A model generated the notes under the pieces. It was not told the DNA's origin and ran no database searches. It was given only the letters and a program-made list of their open reading frames with translations. From Pseudomonas farris (lineage in GTDB: Bacteria; Pseudomonadota; Gammaproteobacteria; Pseudomonadales; Pseudomonadaceae): 64,000 nt of DNA. The stretch covers positions 62,001 through 126,000 of the forward strand of contig NZ_JAHSTV010000006.1 in assembly GCF_019145235.1 (NCBI RefSeq). The letters are read 5' to 3'. Of the stretch, positions 15,983 to 25,446 are shown piece after piece (position 1 is the first letter of the stretch; each line of letters begins with the position of its first letter). The position numbers and the translations under genes were made by a program.

Positions 15983-17959
15983 TCAACGAAACCGGTCAAC
16001 CTCATGCCGCAAATCCGCCGCCAGCTTCTCCAGCTCTTTGGCCGTCACAGCCAGGTTCGACACCACTTCGCGCTGTTCACTGTTCGCCAAAGCGATGCTT
16101 TGCAGATTGCTGCTGAGCAAGGTCGCGGTACTGCTTTGTTCCTGGGTCGCGGTGGTGATGGCGGCGAATTGCTGACCGGCCGATCGGCTTTGTTCATCGA
16201 TCCGCGCCAGTGCCGAGGCGACGTTGGCGTTGCGCGACAGGCCTTCCTGCATCAGCACGTTGCCTTGCTCCATGGTGCTGATGGCGTTGCCGGTTTCCTG
16301 CTGGATGCTTTGGATCATCCCGGAAATTTCGTCAGTGGCCTGGCGGGTGCGTGAGGCCAGGTTGCGCACCTCATCGGCCACCACCGCAAACCCACGGCCC
16401 TGCTCACCAGCGCGGGCGGCTTCGATGGCGGCGTTGAGCGCCAGCAAGTTGGTTTGTTCGGCGATCGAAGTAATCACCCCAACAATGCCGCCGATTTCCT
16501 GGGAGCGCTGCCCCAAGGTATTGATCACCGTCGCGGTGCTGTTCAGCGCACCGGCGATTTGCTCCAGGGATGAGGACGCTTCGTCCATCGACGTACGACC
16601 GATCTGGGTTTGCTGTGCGTTTTCCTGCGCCAGACGCTGGGTGTTGCCCATGTTGTCGGCGATGTTCAGCGAGGTGGCGCTGAATTCTTCTACGGCGCCG
16701 GCCATGCTGGTGATTTCGCCGGACTGCTGCTCCATCCCTTCATAGGCGCCACCGGACAAACCGGACAACGCCTGGGCACGGCTGTTGACCTCTCCCGAGG
16801 CCTTGCGGATGTGCTCGACCATGGTCGACAGGGCCTGGCTCATCTGATTGAAGGCGCGGGCAAGTTGGCCGATTTCGTCATTGCTCGACACGTTGAGGCG
16901 AACACTCAAATCACCAGCGCCCAAGGCTTCGGCCTGACGCACCAGATCACCCAGCGGGGCCAGTTTGCTGCGCAGCAACCAGACCGCCGCACCGACCGCC
17001 AGCAACATCGCCAGCAAACTGCCGATCGCCAATTGAATGCCGACGCTCCAGGTCACGGCGCGGATTTCGGTTTTCGGCATGCTCGCCACCACCGACCACG
17101 GCCCGCCTTCGAACGGCACGGCAACACTGTAAAAGTCTTGCGACTTGTCGTTCCAGAAGTCGCCTTTGCCCGGTGTCTTGGCCAGACCGACGATGCTCGA
17201 TCCCGCCTGATCCAGCGCTTGCACACCGGCAATCGGCACCAGCCATTTGCCTTGTTCATCCAGCAACGCCAGGGAACCGGTCTGGCCGATGCGGAAGCGT
17301 TTGAGGTTGGCGAACTGCGCGTTCTGCGCGTCGGTGTAATCGAATCCTACGTACAGCACGGCAATGATCTTACCGCTGCTGTCGCGTACGGGAGTGTACT
17401 GCGACATGTAGAAGCGTTCGAAAAGCAAAGCTCGACCCACGTAGCTCTGCCCCGCCATCAAACGGGCGTAAGCCGGGTTCGCGTGGTCGAGCAGAGTGCC
17501 AATGGCGCGGCTGCCGTCTTGTTTGGTGACATTCGTGCTGACCCGAATGAACTCCTCACCACTGCGCACGAACACGGTCGCGACACCTGCAGTCATCTGC
17601 TTGAATTCGTCGACTTCGGCGAAGTTGTTGTTCAACACTTCACTGCCCAAGTGCAGGCCCGGGGTCTGCACACCCGCCACTGTCACCGGCTCATCCGGAT
17701 GCACGCTCAAACCGGCGCTGAAGCGCTTCTCGAACAGGCCGGCCAGGCGCTGGGTGCTTTCACGCAGGGTGCCGTGAAAGGTGCTCAGCTGATCGGCAAG
17801 CAAGCGGGCCTCACTGGCCAGATGCTCTTCGCGGGTGGCGAGGTTGGCGGTGTCCAGCGAGCGCAGGGCGAATACTGTACTGCCACTGATGACAATCGCC
17901 AGAATCACGGCAAGCGCAAGACCCAGCTGTGAGGCAATCCGAGCACGAGGTTGAGACAT
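15983..17959 (-). CDS. Methyl-accepting chemotaxis protein with periplasmic Cache domain
   Basis: A 658-aa transmembrane chemoreceptor. TM1 is about residues 9-31 ([20 protein letters not shown]), followed by a long Cache-type (Cache3/Cache2) sensor domain to about 300, TM2 ([15 protein letters not shown]), a HAMP domain, and the signalling domain with the conserved hairpin tip [20 protein letters not shown] and [16 protein letters not shown]. It relays ligand binding to CheA/CheW. The start is set at [10 protein letters not shown], just before TM1; an upstream frame extension is not hydrophobic or conserved-looking. The C-terminus lacks a CheR/CheB-tethering NWETF pentapeptide. The ligand is unknown; Cache domains often bind small organic acids or amino acids. 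Confidence 0.93.
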   Translation of the reverse strand: MSQPRARIASQLGLALAVILAIVISGSTVFALRSLDTANLATREEHLASEARLLADQLSTFHGTLRESTQRLAGLFEKRFSAGLSVHPDEPVTVAGVQTPGLHLGSEVLNNNFAEVDEFKQMTAGVATVFVRSGEEFIRVSTNVTKQDGSRAIGTLLDHANPAYARLMAGQSYVGRALLFERFYMSQYTPVRDSSGKIIAVLYVGFDYTDAQNAQFANLKRFRIGQTGSLALLDEQGKWLVPIAGVQALDQAGSSIVGLAKTPGKGDFWNDKSQDFYSVAVPFEGGPWSVVASMPKTEIRAVTWSVGIQLAIGSLLAMLLAVGAAVWLLRSKLAPLGDLVRQAEALGAGDLSVRLNVSSNDEIGQLARAFNQMSQALSTMVEHIRKASGEVNSRAQALSGLSGGAYEGMEQQSGEITSMAGAVEEFSATSLNIADNMGNTQRLAQENAQQTQIGRTSMDEASSSLEQIAGALNSTATVINTLGQRSQEIGGIVGVITSIAEQTNLLALNAAIEAARAGEQGRGFAVVADEVRNLASRTRQATDEISGMIQSIQQETGNAISTMEQGNVLMQEGLSRNANVASALARIDEQSRSAGQQFAAITTATQEQSSTATLLSSNLQSIALANSEQREVVSNLAVTAKELEKLAADLRHEVDRFR

Positions 17960-18144
17960 GACAGCTCCTGACCCAGTGGCCGGATCATTTTGATCGCATC
18001 GCACACTCGGCAAAATTTCTGATTGTGGGGAAAACATGGAACCTGCACGACGGTGCCATCAGCAGATTTTCGGCGGCAAAGCTGAATACTTGAGTAATTA
18101 ACGGGGATATGGCTCAAGGCCGCCATTGCAGCGGCTCCATCGAT

Positions 18145-19065
18145 TCACCCCAGGCGTTCGACATCCGGTAATTCCATGGCCCGGACTTCGCCTTGCAGGA
18201 AATCGCTGAGGCGGCGCAAACGCTCACCGCCGGGGCGGGTTTTCGGCCAGACCAGGTAATAATTCTCACCACTGGCGACGGCCGTCGGCCACGGCAAACT
18301 CAGACGTCCCTGCGCAACATCCTCCGCCACCATCAGCAAATCGCCCATGGACACGCCGTAACCCCGGGCAGCAGCAATCATGCCCAGCTCCAGCGTGTCG
18401 AAGACCTGCCCGCCCTTGAGCGAGACTTGATCGGTCAGGCCCATGCGCTCCAGCCAGTTGCGCCAGTCGCGACGGTCCGGCGTCGGGTGCAACAGCTCGG
18501 TACTGGCCAGGCGCGCAACGTCCCACGGTTGATCCTTCAGAAGATTCGGCGCGCCTACCGGAATCAGCTCTTCGGGGAACAGGAAAGTCGCCTCCCAGTC
18601 CGGTGGAAAATGCCCGTTGCTGAGGATGACGGCGCAATCGAAGGGTTCGTGGTTGAAGTCCACCCTATCGATGTCCATCCAGGCGCTGGTCAATTGCACC
18701 TCGTTTCCCGGTCGCAGGTGCCGAAAACGACTGAGCCGCGCCAACAGCCAGCGCATGGTCAGGGTCGACGGGGCTTTCATGCGCAAGATGTCGTCCTCGG
18801 CACGCAACGTATTGCAGGCCCGTTCGAGGGCGGTGAAGCCTTCGCGAATGCCGGGCAGGATCAGCCGCGCCGATTCAGTCAGTTGCAGGTTGCGCCCGCT
18901 GCGATGAAACAGCCGACAGGCGAAATGCTCTTCGAGCGTACGAATGTGCCGACTGACCGCACTTTGCGTGATCGACAGTTCTTCGGCGGCGCGGGTAAAC
19001 GAGCTATGCCGCGCCGCCGCTTCGAATGCTCGAAGGGCATACAAGGGAGGAAGACGACGAGACAT
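18145..19065 (-). CDS. LysR-family regulator (GcvA-like)
   Basis: A 306-aa LysR regulator. The N-terminal HTH (LPPLYALRAFEAAARHSSFT then RAAEELSITQSAVSRHIRTL) has the PPL-ALRAFEAAAR pattern common in GcvA-type members. The effector-binding domain covers about 95-300. The start MSRRLPPLYAL is supported by GGAGGAAG upstream; the longer in-frame extension is unlikely. It is divergent from the MATE pump gene, with about 150 bp between starts, so it may control that gene or itself. The ligand is unknown. Confidence 0.88.
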   Translation of the reverse strand: MSRRLPPLYALRAFEAAARHSSFTRAAEELSITQSAVSRHIRTLEEHFACRLFHRSGRNLQLTESARLILPGIREGFTALERACNTLRAEDDILRMKAPSTLTMRWLLARLSRFRHLRPGNEVQLTSAWMDIDRVDFNHEPFDCAVILSNGHFPPDWEATFLFPEELIPVGAPNLLKDQPWDVARLASTELLHPTPDRRDWRNWLERMGLTDQVSLKGGQVFDTLELGMIAAARGYGVSMGDLLMVAEDVAQGRLSLPWPTAVASGENYYLVWPKTRPGGERLRRLSDFLQGEVRAMELPDVERLG

Positions 19066-19213
19066 CAGGAAAGCTCCTATAGCGCGATTGCACCAACTTA
19101 TCAGAAACTCCCCAGCATGAGTTTTAATCATGCCACCCATCCTTTTTATCCCTTTGTGAAAACCCCGCAGAGCGCCGAGAATCGACGCTTCCTGTTATCT
19201 CTGACACTCGAGC

Positions 19214-20620
19214 GTGATGATCATGCAGCATCCAGCGCGTATTGAACTCTGGGCCATCCTGCGGCTGGCGGGGCCGTTGATTGCCTCGCAGTTGGCGCAC
19301 ATGTTGATGGTTCTCACCGACACATTGATGATGGCGCGCCTGAGCCCCGAAGCACTGGCCGGTGGCGGTCTGGGTGCGGCGACGTATTCGTTCGTGTCGA
19401 TTTTCTGCATCGGCGTGATCGCCGCCGTCGGCACCTTGGTGGCGATCCGTCAGGGCGCGGGCGACATCATTGGCGCCGCGCGGCTGACCCAGGCCGGGTT
19501 GTGGCTGGCATGGTTGATGGCGCTGGTGGCGGGCTTGCTGCTGTGGAACCTGAAACCGGTGTTGCTGCTGTTCGGTCAGACCGAAACCAACGTCCAGGCT
19601 GCCGGCCAGTTTCTGTTGATTCTGCCGTTCGCCCTGCCCGGTTATCTGAGCTTCATGGCGCTGCGCGGCTTCACCAGCGCCATCGGCCGGGCGACGCCGG
19701 TGATGGTCATCAGCCTCGCCGGCACCGTGGCCAACTTCCTGCTCAACTATGCGTTGATCACCGGCATGTTCGGCCTACCAAAAATGGGCCTGGTGGGCAT
19801 CGGCCTGGTCACGGCGATCGTTGCGAACCTCATGGCGCTGGCGCTCGCGCTGCACATTCGTCGGCATCCGGCTTACAACGCCTATCCGTTGCGTCAGGGT
19901 CTGTCGCGGCCCAACCGTCAGTACTTGAAGGAGTTGTGGCGCCTGGGCCTGCCGATTGGCGGCACCTATGCGGTGGAAGTCGGCCTGTTCGCCTTCGCCG
20001 CGCTGTGCATGGGCACCATGGGCAGTACGCAACTGGCGGCGCACCAGATCGCCCTGCAAATCGTCTCGGTGGCGTTCATGATTCCTGCGGGGCTTTCCTA
20101 CGCGATCACCATGCGCATCGGCCAGCATTACGGCGCCGGGCAATTGCTCGATGCGCGACTGGCCGGACGGGTCGGGATCGCCTTCGGCGCTGCGTCGATG
20201 CTGGGGTTTGCCATGGTCTTCTGGCTGCTGCCGCATCAGTTGATCGGCTTATTCCTGGACCACAACGACCCGGCGTTCCGCGAAGTCATCAACCTGGCTG
20301 TGAGCCTGCTGGCAGTAGCGGCGTGGTTCGAGCTGTTCGACGGCACGCAAACCATCGCCATGGGCTGCATCCGCGGGCTCAAGGATGCCAAGACCACGTT
20401 CCTGGTGGGTTTGGGTTGCTATTGGCTGATCGGCGCACCGGCCGCTTGGTGGATGGCCTTCCATTTGAACTGGGGGCCAACGGGGGTCTGGTGGGGCCTG
20501 GCGCTGGGGCTGGCGTGTGCGGCCGTGAGTCTGACACTGGCGTTTGAGTGGAAGATAAAGCGGATGATTCGGCGGGAGCCGACGTCAGAGCAGAATTTCC
20601 AGGTCGCTCAGCCTGACTGA
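19214..20620 (+). CDS. MATE family multidrug efflux transporter
   Basis: A 468-aa NorM/PmpM-type MATE antiporter that exports cationic drugs in exchange for Na+ or H+. Twelve hydrophobic segments are visible in two MatE repeats. Family marks include LAGPLIASQLAHMLMVLTDT and MMARLSPEALAGGGLG at the start and the second-half IGGTYAVEVGLFAFAALCMG. The start is uncertain: GTG at 19214, ATG at 19217 or ATG at 19223 are all possible, and none has a strong ribosome-binding site. It is divergent from a LysR regulator and is followed by a REP doublet. Confidence 0.92.
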   Translation: MMIMQHPARIELWAILRLAGPLIASQLAHMLMVLTDTLMMARLSPEALAGGGLGAATYSFVSIFCIGVIAAVGTLVAIRQGAGDIIGAARLTQAGLWLAWLMALVAGLLLWNLKPVLLLFGQTETNVQAAGQFLLILPFALPGYLSFMALRGFTSAIGRATPVMVISLAGTVANFLLNYALITGMFGLPKMGLVGIGLVTAIVANLMALALALHIRRHPAYNAYPLRQGLSRPNRQYLKELWRLGLPIGGTYAVEVGLFAFAALCMGTMGSTQLAAHQIALQIVSVAFMIPAGLSYAITMRIGQHYGAGQLLDARLAGRVGIAFGAASMLGFAMVFWLLPHQLIGLFLDHNDPAFREVINLAVSLLAVAAWFELFDGTQTIAMGCIRGLKDAKTTFLVGLGCYWLIGAPAAWWMAFHLNWGPTGVWWGLALGLACAAVSLTLAFEWKIKRMIRREPTSEQNFQVAQPD

Positions 20621-20627
20621 GATCCCC

Positions 20628-20718
20628 TGTGGGAGCGGACTTGCTCGCGAAAGCGGTGTGTCAGTCGACATCTACGGTGACTGATACACCGCTTTCGCGA
20701 GCAAGCCCGCTCCCACAT
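20628..20718. repeat. REP doublet (REPIN)
   Basis: Inverted TGTGGGAGCGGACTTGCTCG and CGAGCAAGCCCGCTCCCACA, with a spacer whose GTGTCAGTCGACAT / GTGACTGATACAC part is also partly symmetrical. It lies between the convergent MATE and GGDEF-EAL genes. Confidence 0.88.
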
Positions 20719-20728
20719 TTGTCCGAGT

Positions 20729-22402
20729 TTAAACCACGACTTCCAGTGCAGGCTGCTGACTGCTGCCAAAGGTCAAATACTCAACCAGTTCTGCCAACGG
20801 CAACGGCTTGCTGATCAGATACCCCTGCACCTGATCGCAACCAAAGCCGCGCAACAAATCCAGCTGCTCCGCTGTTTCCACTCCTTCGGCAACCACTTCG
20901 AGGTTGAGGTTGTGCGCCAGGTTGATCATCGCGTGGACCAGCTTGCGATTCTCTTCCCGTTCTTCCATGCCGCCGACAAAGCTCTTATCGACCTTCAACA
21001 ACGCAATCGGCAGGCTGTTGAGGTGCACGAACGAAGAGAACCCGGTGCCGAAATCGTCCAGCGAGAAGCGCACGCCCAAACGTCCGAGAGCGTCCATGGT
21101 CTGCTTGACCAGATCGCTGCGACGCATCACCGCGGTTTCGGTCAGTTCGAATTCCAGCCATTGCGCCTCGACGCCTCGCTCGGCAATCAGCCGGCTCAGG
21201 GTCGACAGCAACTGGCTGTCCTGAAACTGCCGGAACGACAGGTTGATTGCCATATGCAGCGCTGGCAGACCTCGTTCGCGTAACGCCTGCATGTCTCGCA
21301 AGGCCCGGGAAATCACCCAGTAACCCAACGGCACGATCAAGCCGCTTTGCTCGGCCAGCGGCACGAATTCGCTGGGGGGCAGCAAGCCGCGTTCGCCATG
21401 ACGCCAGCGCACCAACGCTTCGAGGCCGACAATCTGGCCGTCCTCAAGGTTCAGGCGCGGCTGGTAATGCAATTCCAGCTCATCGCGGCGCAAGGCCCGG
21501 CGCAGCTCGCTTTCGAGGTCGGCGATGCTGCGGGCATTGCGATTGATCCGCTCGTTGAAGATGTGAAAGGTGCAGCCCTGAGTGCTCTTGGCCTGCTGCA
21601 TGGCGATGTGCGCGTGCCACATCAACGGGTCGGGGCCGGCCTGCGCTCGTGCGTGAGCGATGCCAAGGCTGGAACCGATCAACAGGCTTTCGCCGTCGAC
21701 CCAATAGGGTTCGGACAGGGCTTCGGTAATGCGTTCGGCCATCCATTCGGCGCGCTGAGGGGCGCGGCGGGTGTCGATCAGCAGGGCGAATTCATCGCTG
21801 CCCAGCCGCGCCAGTTGATCGCTGGCCTCCAGTTGGCTTTTCAGCCGCGAGACCACTTGCAGGATCAACCGATCGCCGGCCTGGTGGCCGAGGGCGTCGT
21901 TGGCGTGTCGGAAGTTGTCGAGGTCGAGGTGACCGAGGGCCAGGCCGCGACCTTCGTTTTCGGCCAGACGCGCCGCCAGCAAGGTCTGGAAACCCTGACG
22001 GTTGGCGATACCGGTCAACGGGTCCTGCTCGGCCAGGCGCTGCAAAGTGTTTTCCAGCACGCCGCGCTCACGCACATGGCGCAGGCAGCGGCGCAACATG
22101 CCGGGATCCAGCAGATTGCGCACCAGCCAGTCGCTCACACCATCGGGCGGCGCCAGCGGCTCGTGTTCGAGCAGCAACACCGTCGGCAGATTGCAACGGC
22201 CGGGTGCCGGCTGGAGAGCAGGAATCGTCAACAACACCGCGCTGCGGTTGTCATCAAACAGGTTGCTGACCGACTCCCAGCTCGGCGCGCTGAGCAGCAC
22301 AGCCGAACTCCCCATCGGAGCCAGACACTCGCGCAACAACGCTGCCCACGCCGGCTCTTCGGCCAGTAGCAGCAAACGCAAGGGTTCGACAGGCGTAGAC
22401 AA
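20729..22402 (-). CDS. GGDEF-EAL protein, probable c-di-GMP phosphodiesterase
   Basis: A 557-aa cytoplasmic protein. Residues 1-115 look like a receiver fold (LRLLLLAEEPAWAALLRECL) but lack an obvious phosphoacceptor Asp. The GGDEF domain (~125-290) has GSDEF at the active site (ARLGSDEFALLI) instead of GG(D/E)EF, so it is probably not a cyclase; it may bind GTP as a regulator. The EAL domain (~300-550) looks complete: GLEALVRW, ELTETAVM, LDDFGTGFSSF, LKVDKSFV, AEGVETAEQ and QGYLISKPLP. This supports c-di-GMP hydrolysis. No membrane segment is seen. It is a single gene between REP elements and rep. Confidence 0.9.
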   Translation of the reverse strand: MSTPVEPLRLLLLAEEPAWAALLRECLAPMGSSAVLLSAPSWESVSNLFDDNRSAVLLTIPALQPAPGRCNLPTVLLLEHEPLAPPDGVSDWLVRNLLDPGMLRRCLRHVRERGVLENTLQRLAEQDPLTGIANRQGFQTLLAARLAENEGRGLALGHLDLDNFRHANDALGHQAGDRLILQVVSRLKSQLEASDQLARLGSDEFALLIDTRRAPQRAEWMAERITEALSEPYWVDGESLLIGSSLGIAHARAQAGPDPLMWHAHIAMQQAKSTQGCTFHIFNERINRNARSIADLESELRRALRRDELELHYQPRLNLEDGQIVGLEALVRWRHGERGLLPPSEFVPLAEQSGLIVPLGYWVISRALRDMQALRERGLPALHMAINLSFRQFQDSQLLSTLSRLIAERGVEAQWLEFELTETAVMRRSDLVKQTMDALGRLGVRFSLDDFGTGFSSFVHLNSLPIALLKVDKSFVGGMEEREENRKLVHAMINLAHNLNLEVVAEGVETAEQLDLLRGFGCDQVQGYLISKPLPLAELVEYLTFGSSQQPALEVVV

Positions 22403-22665
22403 GCTAGCTCCCTAGACTCTGCAAAGATGTAGGCGGCGGGCATTATGCCGCGCAGATAACCAATGACAACATGACATCGGTTATCAAACACGACTTTGGC
22501 GTATTGAATACGAACATTAGACGCAATTTCACTGCGCATCCTGCGTGAAAGTAGCAAAACCGGCAAATAGAGATAGCGTGTTGCGTCACAAGTCGGAGAG
22601 AGCAGCACAATTCGCTGAGCCTGTTAAAATGCCGGCCCATTTCGCTAATGACTCCCTGATTTCGT

Positions 22666-24675
22666 ATGTCCCGACTCAATCCCCGGCAGCAAGAAGCCGT
22701 GAGCTACGTCGGCGGCCCTCTTTTGGTGCTCGCCGGCGCAGGCTCCGGCAAGACCAGCGTGATCACTCGCAAAATTGCGCATCTGATCCAGAGCTGTGGC
22801 ATCCGCGCCCAATACATTGTCGCCATGACCTTTACCAACAAGGCCGCGCGAGAGATGAAGGAACGGGTCGGCACCCTGCTCAAAGGTGGCGAAGGCCGCG
22901 GCCTGACGGTCTGCACCTTCCACAACCTGGGCCTGAACATCATCCGCAAGGAACACGTGCGGCTAGGCTACAAACCGGGCTTCTCGATCTTCGACGAGAC
23001 CGACGTCAAAGCCCTGATGACCGACATCATGCAGAAGGAATACTCGGGCGACGACGGCGTCGACGAGATCAAGAACATGATCGGCTCGTGGAAAAACGAC
23101 CTGATCCTGCCGCCCGAAGCCCTGGAAAACGCCCGTAATCCCAAGGAACAGACCGCAGCCATCGTCTACACCCACTACCAGCGCACGCTCAAGGCGTTCA
23201 ACGCGGTGGACTTCGACGACCTGATCCTGCTGCCGGTAAAACTGTTCCAGGAACACGACGATATCCTGGAAAAATGGCAGAACAAGGTCCGCTACCTGTT
23301 GGTGGACGAATACCAGGACACCAACGCCAGCCAGTATTTGCTGGTGAAACTGCTGATCGGCAAACGCAACCAGTTCACCGTGGTGGGCGACGACGACCAG
23401 TCGATCTACGCCTGGCGCGGCGCCCGTCCGGAAAACCTGATGCTGCTCAAGGACGATTACCCGTCCCTGAAAGTGGTCATGCTCGAGCAAAACTACCGCT
23501 CCACCAGCCGTATCTTGCGCTGCGCCAACGTGCTGATCTCCAATAACCCGCACGAGTTCGAAAAACAGCTGTGGAGTGAGATGGGCCACGGCGACGAAAT
23601 CCGCGTGATCCGTTGCCGCAACGAAGACGCCGAAGCCGAGCGCGTGGCCGTCGAATTGCTGACCCTGCACCTGCGCACGGATCGGCCATACAGCGATTTT
23701 GCGATCCTGTATCGCGGCAACTACCAGGCCAAGCTGATCGAGCTGAAGCTGCAGCACCACCAGATTCCGTATCGCCTGTCCGGCGGCAACAGCTTTTTCG
23801 GACGTCAGGAAGTGAAAGACCTGATGGCCTACTTCCGATTGATCGTGAACCCGGACGACGACAACGCCTTCCTGCGGGTGATCAACGTTCCACGCCGGGA
23901 GATCGGTTCGACCACGCTGGAAAAGCTGGGCAACTACGCCACCGAGCGAAAAATCTCGATGTACGCCGCCACCGACGAAATCGGCTTGGGCGAGCATCTG
24001 GACACACGCTTCACCGATCGCCTGTCGCGCTTCAAGCGTTTCATGGACAAGGTCCGCGAGCAGTGTGCCGGCGAAGACCCGATCTCCGCCCTGCGCAGCA
24101 TGGTCATGGACATCGACTACGAGAACTGGCTGCGCACCAACAGCTCCAGCGACAAGGCCGCCGATTACCGCATGGGTAACGTCTGGTTCCTGATCGAGGC
24201 GCTGAAAAACACGCTGGAGAAAGACGAAGAAGGCGAGATGACCGTCGAAGACGCCATCGGCAAACTCGTCCTGCGCGACATGCTGGAGCGTCAGCAGGAA
24301 GAAGAGGATGGCGCCGAAGGTGTGCAGATGATGACCTTGCACGCCTCCAAGGGTCTGGAATTCCCCTACGTGTTCATCATGGGCATGGAAGAGGAAATTC
24401 TCCCGCACCGCTCCAGCATCGAAGCCGACACCATCGAAGAAGAACGCCGCCTGGCCTACGTCGGGATTACCCGAGCGCGTCAGACGCTGGCGTTCACCTT
24501 CGCCGCCAAGCGTAAGCAATACGGCGAGATCATCGACTGCGCGCCTAGCCGTTTCCTTGATGAACTGCCGCCGGACGACCTGGCCTGGGAAGGTAACGAC
24601 GACACTCCCGTTGAAGTCAAAGCGGTTCGCGGCAATACCGCATTGGCGGATATACGCGCGATGTTAAAGCGCTAG
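22666..24675 (+). CDS. rep: ATP-dependent DNA helicase Rep
   Basis: A 669-aa superfamily 1A 3'-5' helicase that works with the replisome to clear protein roadblocks. Motif Q/I: LNPRQQEAVSYVGGP and AGAGSGKTSVITRKI; motif Ia FTNKAAREMKERV; motif II LVDEYQDTN; motif III VVGDDDQSIYAWRGA; motif IV EQNYRSTSRIL; motif V MTLHASKGLEFPYVF; motif VI EERRLAYVGITRAR. The length is typical of Rep and shorter than UvrD. xpt follows on the same strand after 69 bases, as in P. aeruginosa. Confidence 0.97.
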   Translation: MSRLNPRQQEAVSYVGGPLLVLAGAGSGKTSVITRKIAHLIQSCGIRAQYIVAMTFTNKAAREMKERVGTLLKGGEGRGLTVCTFHNLGLNIIRKEHVRLGYKPGFSIFDETDVKALMTDIMQKEYSGDDGVDEIKNMIGSWKNDLILPPEALENARNPKEQTAAIVYTHYQRTLKAFNAVDFDDLILLPVKLFQEHDDILEKWQNKVRYLLVDEYQDTNASQYLLVKLLIGKRNQFTVVGDDDQSIYAWRGARPENLMLLKDDYPSLKVVMLEQNYRSTSRILRCANVLISNNPHEFEKQLWSEMGHGDEIRVIRCRNEDAEAERVAVELLTLHLRTDRPYSDFAILYRGNYQAKLIELKLQHHQIPYRLSGGNSFFGRQEVKDLMAYFRLIVNPDDDNAFLRVINVPRREIGSTTLEKLGNYATERKISMYAATDEIGLGEHLDTRFTDRLSRFKRFMDKVREQCAGEDPISALRSMVMDIDYENWLRTNSSSDKAADYRMGNVWFLIEALKNTLEKDEEGEMTVEDAIGKLVLRDMLERQQEEEDGAEGVQMMTLHASKGLEFPYVFIMGMEEEILPHRSSIEADTIEEERRLAYVGITRARQTLAFTFAAKRKQYGEIIDCAPSRFLDELPPDDLAWEGNDDTPVEVKAVRGNTALADIRAMLKR

Positions 24676-24714
24676 AATTGAGCACTTTTTAACCGAACAC
24701 TTTTTACAAGCTAG

Positions 24715-25317
<603 letters not shown>

Positions 25318-25338
25318 ACCGCCACACCGCAAAACCAG

Positions 25339-25429
25339 TGTGGGAGCGGGCTTGCTCGCGAATGCGGTGTGTCAGTCGACATCAACTTTGACTGACACAC
25401 CGCATTCGCGAGCAAGCCCGCTCCCACAT
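25339..25429. repeat. REP doublet (REPIN)
   Basis: Inverted TGTGGGAGCGGGCTTGCTCG and complement, with symmetrical inner GTGTCAGTCGACAT / TGACTGACACAC. It lies between the convergent xpt and CoA-transferase genes. Confidence 0.9.
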
Positions 25430-25446
25430 TTGGTCTCCGCTGGCCG

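Noticed and set aside
22963..24519. 518-codon open frame on the minus strand within rep
   Set aside because: Rep has all helicase motifs over the same DNA; the opposite frame has no recognisable domain.
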